Shown here piece by piece: positions 9,575-18,783 of a stretch of DNA of 49,386 nucleotides (the stretch's first letter is position 1; the number at the start of each line of letters is the position of its first letter). The translations under genes were made by a program, and so were the position numbers. The notes under the pieces are model-generated. The model was not told the DNA's origin and made no database searches. It worked only from the letters and a program-made list of their open reading frames with translations. This stretch comes from Rhizoclosmatium globosum (lineage: Eukaryota; Chytridiomycota; Chytridiomycetes; Chytridiales; Chytriomycetaceae): positions 1 through 49,386 of the forward strand of contig MCGO01000253.1 in assembly GCA_002104985.1 (NCBI GenBank). The letters are read 5' to 3'.

Positions 9575-12500
9575 TTAAGAGGGAGGTAACGAATATTCAA
9601 CTTTGTCTGGGTTAAGTGGGACGCCTTCATCAGGAATCATGGATTTCCTAGATGTTGCCATACTACGCAGTGCACTTCGTGAGCTTGTATTCAATTTATC
9701 AATAGACCCTTTCAACGTGGACGCGATTCGTGCACGAGAGCTAGTTGCAGTAACTGTTTGAGTTTGACTGATTGACTGCGTCTGGCTTTGGCTTTGAGAA
9801 TGCACCGATGATCCTCCTTTACTCAACTTGCTGGCATGTGAAACAAGGGCTGAATGGATGCTGTCTCGGTGCTTATGATAGTTTTCCTTTGTCCATCTTA
9901 TAACGTGGAATACTGGAGGCAAGAAAATCGCAACTCCAATTTCAAAGAGGGCGAACGTAGTAACGCCGTATGTGTCAGTGTATTCTCGGAGTGCAACCAT
10001 GGCCAAGATTCCCAAAGCAATTTCACGGTTCAAGTACGCCTCCAAGTGGTTTGAGAAGGGTTGCCAGTAGATTCTTGTGCCACACAATGCAGCAAGAGTC
10101 ATGATATAAGTGTTCGTTTGAATCAAACTACTGTAACGTGCCATAGTTGAAAACAATATAGAAACAAGACCCTTTTCCAAGATGGTGATTGGCATCATGA
10201 AAAACATTTCCGGCTTGAAAATGATGTACAGACATTGAAATAGCTTTTGCAATGGTGTCAAGCCCTCCTCTTCATATATTATCATATCGTTCTTCTTCAA
10301 CAGATAAAGCACGACTCCCAAAAGACCCGGAAGCACGCCAAGCATCAAAACAATAATAATAATAGCCAGAGCCGCAGCAGGTGCATGTTCAGATCCAAAA
10401 CACTCCACTTGCGGCACTTGAGTCAGTACAAATCTTCCCTCCACAGTCGTACACTGAAGTAACAACAGAGCGCTATCAACCATTGGCATAATGATAAACG
10501 TGAACGCAATTATAATGGCCCGGAAGCAAATCAAGCTGACGGAATCCCCCTTCAAGTGGTGTGGCAAAATCCTCATCAAGACCTCATTCGTCTTCGGGAA
10601 CCGCGACTGCAGCAAACGCAACACAAAGTATAGTACCACAATGTACACAATAATCAGTGTCGGCAAAAAGAACCGAAACAACAATTTCCGGACACCACTG
10701 ATTGGTAACGTGCAGTCACTCACGAATCCATCGACATTCAATGACGTGATTGCAAGAAACGTACTGATTCCAGACACTTTGAGAATTCCTTGAACTTGTG
10801 TCTCAAACACGTATCTTGAGACTTGGAAGTAAAAGAAGAGGAGTTCCACTGTAGGAGCTTCTTCATAAGGTAGCAGAAGCAACACAAACGCACATAGAAA
10901 CGCAACAAATATGATAGCGTAGAAACTAGCACCTCCACCTGGATTGCATTTGTGGCATTCTTCACCCCACAGATATTCATCTGGGTGGCTGCACTCTGTG
11001 CACAGGATTCCTTTGAACTGAGGTGCGCAAGTTAGAGGTGGACAGCTGTGATCAGGACAGCAAGCTTCATGGAAGGGGCAAATGTAGGAAGTTGGTGTAA
11101 TGGTGTTATTGGACATCCAGAGTCCTTCGATTACATGGACGGTGGATCCTCCAAGACATTCAAAATTGGTTGGACATTGCTGTAATATTGCGTCAGTCAA
11201 GAGATCAAAAAACGGAGAAATTTTGGAATTTTTTGTTGTTTTCTTACCTCGCATTGCTGGGTGTTGTTTGAATTCCAATTGTACGTTCCGCTTGGACACG
11301 TTATACACGAGAATGTAGCGCCGTTCAAGTAACGCCCCGTACCGACTGGACAAGAAACTACAATAAAAATAATCAAAAACCTAAACTGCCACCAAAAATA
11401 AATAAATGATATTCACCAACGGATTTCGGAACAGGTGGAATCCATGTCCCCCACACATCCTGACTCTTTTTAAACCAATCACAGGAAGACTCTCTCGTAG
11501 TCCACCCATTCACCGCCATATTCTTGAGCATCAAGTTGATTTGATCCTCTGGAAGCAGGTACTTTGTAAAAAGCGTCTCCAACTCCGGAAAATCCCTCGA
11601 AAACCGACGAGACCCCAGTTTCTGAAGAAGACTACTCTGCGGTTCCGTCGTAAGAGGAACCGACGAATCTAAGTACTTCATACGTAAGCCCCCCCGCCAA
11701 AAAAAAATCACGTAAGCCAATCTCGTCTTCCATACAAACCTTTCAAAAACGCAGCATATTGTGTCGGGTTATTCCCCGGAAACAACACTCTCGTCAAATT
11801 CGCATCTGCTGCGAAAACAGTCGGAACAATCGCCATCATGAACACAGCCTCGCGTCGTTGCAACGCCTCCCGAAAAAACCCTTCCGCCGTCGAAGCGCCC
11901 AAAAATGTCAAGGTGACTGGTAAATCGAGGCCATCTATCATGCGTTGGAATATCCCTGTCGCGAAGGACGGGTCGTAGTGGAAGAGTTCGATGCATCGGC
12001 GGGTTGATGGGGGTTTACATTGTGGCGGTGTGTATGTGGCGTTTATGCAGAGGCCTGGGAGGTCATCGCAGAGTGGTTGGCCGTTGATGATGAGACGGGG
12101 GCCGGTTCCTGAGGCGGGGAAGATGGATGTGTGTAAGGGGTTGTAGAGGAATCTGAAAAAGTCAAGGTTCCAGTCTGGGTGGTCGTCGAGGAGGTAACTT
12201 GGGATGTAGAGGCCGTAGTTTCCGTTGTACCTTGGTAGTTAATTCAAGTGTTGGTTGGAAGTGTTTAGGGTTGTGGGGATTTATACCCAATAGCACCAAG
12301 ATTAAGTGCGACTTTGTCTGTTTGAGTAATTTGTTTGAAAGAAGCACCCAAGTCTTGAAGCCCTGGAAAGACACATCATTCAGTACCTGAAGTGACCAAC
12401 ATTCAATTCCTCACATATTTCGAATTCTAAATCCACCACATCGTTATAAAACTCAATACCAAGCTCATAATTGATTCTCTAAAAAGGACTTCTGAGTTAA

Positions 12501-12925
12501 GCCTGTGGAGGAACAGGGAAATTATCTCTAATGTAAATCTGTAACTCACCTGGACCATCTGAACACTACAGCAAGCCCCATGTAGTTTATCGTTAATAAA
12601 TGGTACCAAACATAAGCGCAAGAGAAATAAAATATGTTGCTCACCGATACCCCATAGCTTCCAAGATATACTGTCCAAGAAACGCGTTCAGCTGAGCACT
12701 GTCCCAAGAATCATACATAATAACAACAGGTCTCTTGTTAGTTGTATAATACGTCCCATCTTGGTTCTTGAGTGCGTTCCAACCCAAGTTGTTGCTTGCC
12801 AAGGGGCAAGGAGGCGCGTTATAAAATTTGGAGTTGTTGGAATCCATATTATAAGCTGTCCAATTGAAGTCTGCCATTACTGCGTGGGTCCATAACAGGA
12901 GACCCATGACAATAAATGCAACCAT
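9575..12925 (-). CDS. Receptor-like protein copy 2: periplasmic-binding-like ectodomain, Cys-rich stalk, multi-pass membrane domain
   Basis: Exons (minus): 12925-12645, 12565-12550 (16 nt), 12478-12415, 12362-12287, 12230-11740, 11668-11417, 11357-11248 and 11179-9575. The phases agree throughout and give about 964 aa with no frame break. I chose the start at 12925 because it begins a signal peptide (MVAFIVMGLLLWTHAVMA) aligned with copy 1; the frame is open further upstream. The ectodomain shows NGNYGLYIPSYLLDDHPDW and HYDPSFATGIFQR and resembles glycine-betaine-type substrate-binding proteins. A Cys-rich stalk follows (CPTNFECLGG, CCPDHSCPPLTC, ILCTECSHPDEYLWGEEC), then about 8-10 membrane spans and a Ser/Gln-rich tail. 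The architecture recalls class C receptors, but the membrane domain lacks features I would call 7tm_3. A role in chemosensing of small osmolytes is inference. Copy 2 lacks the last intron of copy 1. Confidence 0.8.
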
Positions 12926-13297
12926 CGAATTGGAGATGCGTGGGGGATCGATCTGGGGCAGAGAGTAGAGGACTTCTCTTTGATGTAAGTTTTTGTCAGA
13001 ATGTAAATCAGTGGATGTCAAGCGGCCGTATAGTGTTGCAATCAAGATTTTTGAGAAGTACAACATCATTTTGAAGAGTTTTTGACGGAAATAGGGGATT
13101 GGGGAATTATAGAAGCTTTGTTTGGAGTAGAGGATGGTGACAGGTGAGTTCAAGGTTTGTTCCATTGATTAATCATCAGTGCTGCAGTTGAAAGAAAACC
13201 AGCTGGATGAAAATAGGTAGAAGATCTCAAACCCAACGAGGGGACCAAAGATGGGCAAAGTGTCATAATGCGTCCTTCATTAAATTATTACGCAACT
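12926..13297. other. Intergenic, upstream of receptor copy 2
   Basis: Holds the presumed promoter of receptor copy 2 and the 3' flank of the dioxygenase gene. An open frame extends the receptor upstream to 13165, but its added residues are not signal-like and copy 1 has no counterpart. Confidence 0.5.
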
Positions 13298-14233
13298 CTA
13301 GAACCAATCTCCAGTGTTCCCTTCAAAATATTCATTCCATTGTCTTACTCCCCAAGAATCCCACCGATCTGGTAAGTAGTGTTTCAATTTCCGCTCAATC
13401 GCAATCACATCGCGAACATGAGTTTCCAACAACAAGTCCCTATCAGCAGAATCCTTATGCGACTCCACAATAGACTGAGCCCATTCTTCTGCGAACACCA
13501 GTTTCGTCAGTAGCAGCCTGTTGTCTTTCTGAAGCAAGAACTGTTTCCTCTCATCCAACAATGGCAGCGTTGAAGATTCCGAAGAGGTCTTCTTATCGGA
13601 GGCACCATTTACATTATCAGATGCATTCAACCAAATAGTAAAACAGAGGCGGTCAGTTATTGAAGGCAAAACGCGATGAACACAATATGCTGATGAAAAG
13701 AGCACTAATCGATTAAAAGTGGGTTCAACATCGACTGTAGATGCAGGAAACGGATAGAGTCTCAAAGCACCGCCATCTTTCGGTGTATATTCTTCATTCA
13801 AATACATGATTGCCGTGACACGTCGTTTGTCCAGAGAAGGATCAGTGTCAGCATGACATGGAAAACACGCGCCACCACCAAAGTTGATTTGAGCTTTCAC
13901 CGACTGACCGGATAAGTGCGGGATGGAAGAGTGTGAGTTTAGAGAGCGAGCAAGTTGCGGGTCTGATGCGAATGCGTTCAAAGCAGGCAGACTGCGTGCC
14001 ACTTCCACCTTTTCCAGATCGAATTCCGCAATATTGTGTTTGGCAACGAGGCGACGAGTGCCTGCCACGTGCGAGACAGTTGAATTGGAGGAAAGGAGGG
14101 CGGGCGTGGCCATCGCAGCGGCAACGAGTTCGTTCCTGAGATCGGCAGCTTTTGAGTGCGAAAGAGCAGCATCGACGACTGCGAATCCGTGGTGGAAAAG
14201 GTGGCGGGTGTGTGTGGGTGTGATGTTCCACAT
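13298..14233 (-). CDS. 2-oxoglutarate/Fe(II)-dependent dioxygenase (prolyl-4-hydroxylase-like)
   Basis: Intronless, 311 aa from the ATG at 14233 (MWNITPTHTRHLFHHGFAVV). A longer frame to 14389 exists, but it would overlap the divergent gene's start. The fold is a double-stranded beta helix. The metal ligands are visible as HADTD (H..D), followed by RRVTAIMYLNEEYTPKDGGALRLYP, then the distal His in YCVHRVLPS and the 2OG-binding Arg in DRLCFTIW. Family members hydroxylate protein side chains or small molecules using O2 and 2-oxoglutarate. The substrate is not predictable; a collagen-type or ribosomal-protein prolyl hydroxylase role is possible. There is no clear signal peptide. The C-terminal 100 residues are helical and charged and do not match the core domain. 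Confidence 0.8.
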   Translation of the reverse strand: MWNITPTHTRHLFHHGFAVVDAALSHSKAADLRNELVAAAMATPALLSSNSTVSHVAGTRRLVAKHNIAEFDLEKVEVARSLPALNAFASDPQLARSLNSHSSIPHLSGQSVKAQINFGGGACFPCHADTDPSLDKRRVTAIMYLNEEYTPKDGGALRLYPFPASTVDVEPTFNRLVLFSSAYCVHRVLPSITDRLCFTIWLNASDNVNGASDKKTSSESSTLPLLDERKQFLLQKDNRLLLTKLVFAEEWAQSIVESHKDSADRDLLLETHVRDVIAIERKLKHYLPDRWDSWGVRQWNEYFEGNTGDWF

Positions 14234-14309
14234 TATACTTCTACTTACTTTTGTTTGTTTCTCTGTTTTGCTCTTTTCTTGTTCATCAAACCAAACCAAA
14301 GACAAACAC
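14234..14309. promoter_or_regulatory. Short bidirectional promoter region
   Basis: Only 76 nt separate the divergent start codons at 14233 (-) and 14310 (+). The stretch is T-rich on the plus strand with no TATA box. Shared promoter function is inferred from spacing alone. Confidence 0.4.
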
Positions 14310-15499
14310 ATGCAGCTCGGGCGTTTCCTGGCTGCACGAAGCCCGTTCATTGGCCGTCTACCACCTTCAACTGGAAGTGTGCGCAGCATTCAAACAAGTG
14401 CGACTGGTGAGAGTGTCCTACTCTTTCTCCAAAAGAACCTAAACTAAACCAACCAACCAACCAACCAACAACCAGTCTTTGGCCGCCTCCGCCACGCCAA
14501 TCTCGCTCAAACAAACCGCCTTTCGCGACCGCCGACTGTCTCAGCTGCGTCTCTGTCGCCAGCAAACGAAGGAAGCACTGGTAGTAGTACCAGTAGTAGC
14601 GACGACTCTGAAGCGCTGCTCCTCGAGTCGCTGCCGACGGGCGTGTCCCTCGGCTTCTACCGCGGCTTCCTCGCTCTCACGGATGCGCTCGACCAATCAG
14701 AAGCCGCCTCTTCCGCCACCTCTGCCTCTGCCTCCGGTCTCCGCGGCCTCGCTTCCCTCATCAGCGGCCCGAGCGACGCCGCCCTCTTCAAAGACGCCGC
14801 TGCGAGATGGCGCCGCCACAAACCGGCTCTTCCTCTCGACTTTGTCGACGTGGACTTTTTCTTTGCGAAACTCGTTGCTGCAAATGCTCATGCCATGGCC
14901 CTGACTCTTGCCCTCAATCCATTCAAGTACGGTCTACATCTCAGTGCTTCCCAAATACATGTGCTCTTGGATGCTTTTTCAAAGAATGTGATTGCATCGA
15001 ATGACGATGCGGACCTCGATAATCTCTACAAGGCATTTGCCCTTCTCTTGCACACCAACGTGTCTCCAACACTCGCCTCGTACTATCCCTCATTGCTGCT
15101 GGCGCTTATTCAGATTCAGAAGAAGCATGGGCCAGGGCCCTTGTCTGCATCAATGAAGTCGAATTCCTGTTTTCATCAAACAAGGATGCATGGACTCCTA
15201 ATCTCTGCAATGCTCTCGTCTATGCCCACCTCAAAAAGGGTGATGCCCAAAAAGCGGTGGACTCCCTATCAGCTCACGTGCATCCTCTCTTGCGTGCCGA
15301 AGCTCTGACAATGAATGGCGATGCTCTCAAAGCCGCTTCTGTATTGTTGGAGACCCCATCATCTCAGTTCAAAATTCATGAAGCTTTAAAAGGATCAGAT
15401 TACTGGTCATCTCTTGAAAGTGTGAGGGACACTATTGTCGCCGAATTGGAGGAATCCAACAAGGAAATTTCAGAAAAAGTAGCTGCATTGGTTGTTTGA
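14310..15499 (+). CDS. Probable mitochondrial helical-repeat (PPR-like) protein, one frame break
   Basis: Exon 1 is 14310-14406 (MQLGRFLAARSPFIGRLPP, a basic amphipathic leader typical of mitochondrial import). The intron 14407-14475 contains a CCAA microsatellite, and exon 2 starts at 14476. The protein then has a Ser-rich linker and helical segments (DVDFFFAKLVAANAHAMAL, ASQIHVLLDAFSKNVI, LCNALVYAHLKKGDAQKAV) that look like degenerate PPR/TPR hairpins. Around 15071-15085 the frame slips by one missing base between HTNVSPTLAS and LVLSLIAAGAYSDSEEA; both sides read as plausible repeat sequence. The end at 15499 gives about 375 residues. A role in mitochondrial RNA or translation is inference from leader and fold. 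Confidence 0.6.
14449..14468 (+). repeat. CCAA microsatellite, five units, in an intron
   Basis: Five perfect CCAA units just before the CAG acceptor of intron 1 of the mitochondrial-protein gene. They may serve as part of the pyrimidine-containing 3' splice region. Confidence 0.85.
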
Positions 15500-15700
15500 T
15501 TTTGTTCGTTTTGATGGCATCGAAAGGATCAAATAGTAGTTGGGGATGAGTGGGGAAACCGATGGATGAATTTGGGACTGGTTTTGAATGTAGGAACCAT
15601 TGAATAAACAAGTGCGATTTTTATAGTTATTTTTGTGAGTCTTGCCTTTGATGTTGGTAATAGGCGCCTCGTTTTCCCTTCACCCCACATTCTATTTTTG

Positions 15701-17391
15701 ATGTCATTTCCCAGTGAACAAACACCGCTCCTCCTTCCTGCGCATCCTCATGCCCTTCGTCGTCGAAGTCCTGCGCCTCCCATAACAAAAGCTACCGTCC
15801 TGGCAGCTGCAAAGGAAATGGTTCCTATGGCATGGCCAGTTTCCCTTGGTTACTTGGTACAAGAAACAAACGATAGAATTTAAAAGCTAATTACTCCTGA
15901 AACCACAGCTTCAGTCATCGCTCAATATGGCTGCAATTGTGGCTCAAGGTCAACTGGGTACTAATAATTTAGCGAGTATGGCGCTCGCAACTCTCTTTGC
16001 CAACGTAACTGGATATTCCTTGATTGTCGGAATGGGTGCCGCGATCGACACGCTATGTTCCCAAGCATACGGAGAATACCTAGCCGGGACCGGAGACAAG
16101 AAAGAGTTGGGACGGTAATAACTTCCCTCCCCTCGTCCACCTCAAATATCTAAACACAAACAAATCACAGACACCTCTCCCGAGCCATATTCATAAACTA
16201 CCTCCTCTGCATCCCAATCACAACCCTCTGGCTCTTCACAGAACCCCTCCTCCTCCTCACAGGCCAAGACCCATCCATAGCCCACCTCTCCGGCCGCTAC
16301 ATCCGCCTCCTAATCCCCTGCCTCATCCCCTTCGTCCTCTCCGAATGCGTGAAGCGTTACCTCATGGCACAAGGAATCATGCGCGCACAGATGACGGTGA
16401 TAGGCTGCGTAACCCCTGTGAACGTGTTCCTCCAGTATTTGTTCAATTTCACGAGTTGGAAGGTGGGTGAGAACGGGGAGGGTAGTCCGTTTGCGTTGTT
16501 GGTGAGTCAGTGTTTGATTGCCGGGTCGTTGATTGCGTATGCGCGGTTTGTGAAGGGTGGAGAGTGTTTTGCGGGGTGGGAGTGGAAACAGGTGTTGAAT
16601 GAGAAGAAGTTGGGGATGGTCGGGAGGTTGGGGGTGTCTGGGATTTTTATGACGTGTTCGGAGTGGTAAGTGGGATGCGTGTTGGTTAAGGAGTAATTAA
16701 TATGTTGTTTTTTTTGGTAGGTGGGCGTGGGAGATTGTCGCGTTGCTTGCTGGGTTGTTGGGGCCGGAATACTTGGCTGCACAGACTATCGTATTAAGCG
16801 CGTCATACTGGACGTATACTCTCCCCATGGGTTTTGCCATCGCCTGTACAACCAGAATTGGAAACGCGTTGGGATCTGGAAAGCCTGACAAAGCCAAAAC
16901 ATCCGCAATGGCCGCCCTCGTACTTGGCCTCTTCCTTGCTGTTTTGAATAGCACGTTTTTCATGGTGGGCCGCAAAAACATTGGATATGTTTTCTCCGAT
17001 GACGAATCAGTTATTGCAATCGTTAGTCAGATCATGCCGTTGGTTGCTGCATTTCAGTTAGCAGATGTGATGGCTTGTATCTGTGGAGGAATTCTTAGAG
17101 GAGCCGGCCGTCCCGATATTGGAGCGTATCTTAATCTAATCGGTTATTATATTCTCGGTATCCCGTTCGGTGTATTCTGTGAGTAATGTTGTTTCAAGTA
17201 TGTTTTCTGATTCACCTCGTTTAGTTTGCTTCCAACTTGGATGGAAACTGTACGGACTTTGGAGTGGTCTCACAATTTCGCTGTTTGTTGTGTCGTTCAT
17301 TGAGATTTGTATTTTATCGGGACTCGACTGGGGTAGAGAAGCAGATGCAGCGCACCAACGTTCGATGGAGAATCTCGCATGTGATGATTAA
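15701..17391 (+). CDS. MATE family multidrug/organic cation efflux transporter
   Basis: Five exons with matching phases: 15701-15856, 15909-16114, 16171-16665, 16721-17178 and 17225-17391, giving 493 aa. It has a short cytosolic N terminus with a PLLLP motif, then the MATE core. The signatures are KEMVPMAWPVSLGYL, GQLGTNNLASMALATLFAN, GMGAAIDTLCSQAYGE (the conserved G..TLCSQA..G of eukaryotic MATEs), GFAIACTTRIGNALGSG, and GGILRGAGRPDIGAYLNL with YYILGIPFG. About 12 spans are expected. MATE proteins export organic cations or drugs in exchange for H+ or Na+ at the plasma membrane or vacuole. Length and motifs are complete, with no break. The first half of exon 3 uses almost only C-ending codons and the second half G/T-ending ones. 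Confidence 0.93.
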
Positions 17392-17450
17392 ACTGTTTAT
17401 TGATTAAAGTGTGAAAAATACCGTTAGATAGCTAAAAAGCGAGGTCTGTG

Positions 17451-18719
17451 TTAATCTGTCTCCAGACCAGGAAACAGAAATAAGACTGTCAAACCGGTAT
17501 TACCACGAACATCAAACCGTTCAATACAGTTGAGATTAAGCAGTGAGGTTGGTAGCTCGCCCGTCAAATTATTTCTCGCGAGGTCACAAACTATCATCTG
17601 TGCAAGTCTTCCCAATTCCACCGGAACAGACCCAATCAAACGGCAATCAGAGATGTTAAGAGACAATAATGACCGCAATTCGCCCCATGCAGGTGGGATA
17701 CTGGACTTTAATTTGTAGTTTCCCTGAAGATGTAATTGTTCCAAGTTTGTGAGTCTCCCTAACGTAGGAGGAAGAAGTCCTTCTAAGTTACAGCGCGAAA
17801 TATTAAGGTCTTCAAGGTTACTGAGCCGACCCAGCGATGGAGGCAAACACCCTCCCAAGAGATTTTGGTTCAAAAACAACAACCGCAAATTCCTTAGATT
17901 ACCAATTTCATCTGGAATAGTACCAGAAAGTTGGTTATCGCTCAAATTCAATATTCTTAGATTTACAAGCAATCCAATCGACTTTGGAATTTCACCTTGA
18001 AGCCTATTCATTTGTAAGTCAAGAGTTTTGAGGTTGACAAGGCGTCCAACTTCGTGGGGTATGGATCCAATCAAAGAACATCCATTCACACTGATTTCAA
18101 TCAAATTATCCAGCTGAAAGAGTGAAGGAGGTAGCGGTCGACTCAAGTTCATCGTCTTTGAATTATCATAATCGCCAATTTCATTTACACCCCAAGCAAT
18201 ATCAACCAAGAACTTGTATGCGTAATTCACGTAGGCAGACTGATACAACTGCGGAGCTCCCCAATAAAACTGATCAATCTCTGTCGGCTTTCGTGAAACA
18301 GTCACGTTGCAGTCACTGCTCGCAACGAATCGCTTGACATTCATGATCACAAATGCCTTTGAAGTAACAAGTCCGTGGAACCGCTTGCAAACATGTCTTA
18401 ATTTCCACACGTGTTGGGGATGGATCCAACTCAGTATTTGACCCAGTACTTCGAGGGGAAGACTGTTGATACGAGTATGATATGTTACGGTTTGGTTTCT
18501 TAGCCAGTTGAGTTGTGTATTGATGGATTGGATGCGACGTTGATTGGATTGTTGGGTTGTTTCGAAGCGGAGAAGCGTCTTGTTTGTGCATTCAGTCTTA
18601 GCGTTAACCTCAGTCAATTGCTTTTGTAGAAGAGACATTTGATCTTGCATTTGGCGCTGGGTTGTGGCTACTTGTGTTAGCAGTTTCATGACCTCAAGAA
18701 GGGTTGGGGTATTCTGCAT
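17451..18719 (-). CDS. F-box and plant-type LRR protein with N-terminal coiled coil
   Basis: Single exon, 422 aa. Residues 1-85 form a Gln/Leu-rich coiled coil (VATTQRQMQDQMSLLQKQL). An F-box follows at about 88-125 (INSLPLEVLGQILSWI, LRHVCKRFHGLV). Eight or so LRRs of the 23-24-residue plant/receptor-kinase kind come next (LDLQMNRLQGEIPKSIG, LNLSDNQLSGTIPDEIG, LNISDCRLIGSVPVELG). There is no signal peptide or membrane span, so it is likely an intracellular SCF-type adaptor, which is inference. The gene converges on the MATE gene, with 59 nt between stops. Its LRR class differs from the internalin-like repeats of the LRR gene at 7753-9492. Confidence 0.85.
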   Translation of the reverse strand: MQNTPTLLEVMKLLTQVATTQRQMQDQMSLLQKQLTEVNAKTECTNKTLLRFETTQQSNQRRIQSINTQLNWLRNQTVTYHTRINSLPLEVLGQILSWIHPQHVWKLRHVCKRFHGLVTSKAFVIMNVKRFVASSDCNVTVSRKPTEIDQFYWGAPQLYQSAYVNYAYKFLVDIAWGVNEIGDYDNSKTMNLSRPLPPSLFQLDNLIEISVNGCSLIGSIPHEVGRLVNLKTLDLQMNRLQGEIPKSIGLLVNLRILNLSDNQLSGTIPDEIGNLRNLRLLFLNQNLLGGCLPPSLGRLSNLEDLNISRCNLEGLLPPTLGRLTNLEQLHLQGNYKLKSSIPPAWGELRSLLSLNISDCRLIGSVPVELGRLAQMIVCDLARNNLTGELPTSLLNLNCIERFDVRGNTGLTVLFLFPGLETD

Positions 18720-18783
18720 TTTGAGATCCTTTCTTTTTGCTTTTCTTGTGCAACAAAAGATGCGTCAGTTTATTGAGATTGAT

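Noticed and set aside
1605..12925. Transposon-style inverted repeats flanking the LRR region
   Set aside because: The inverted copies are full intron-bearing genes with unequal divergence, no target-site duplications and no transposase between them.
12926..13165. N-terminal extension of receptor copy 2 to 13165
   Set aside because: Copy 1 has no counterpart, and an extension would bury the signal peptide that starts at 12925.
14449..14468. CRISPR-like or satellite array
   Set aside because: Only a 20-nt tetranucleotide microsatellite within an intron; no repeat-spacer pattern anywhere in the window.
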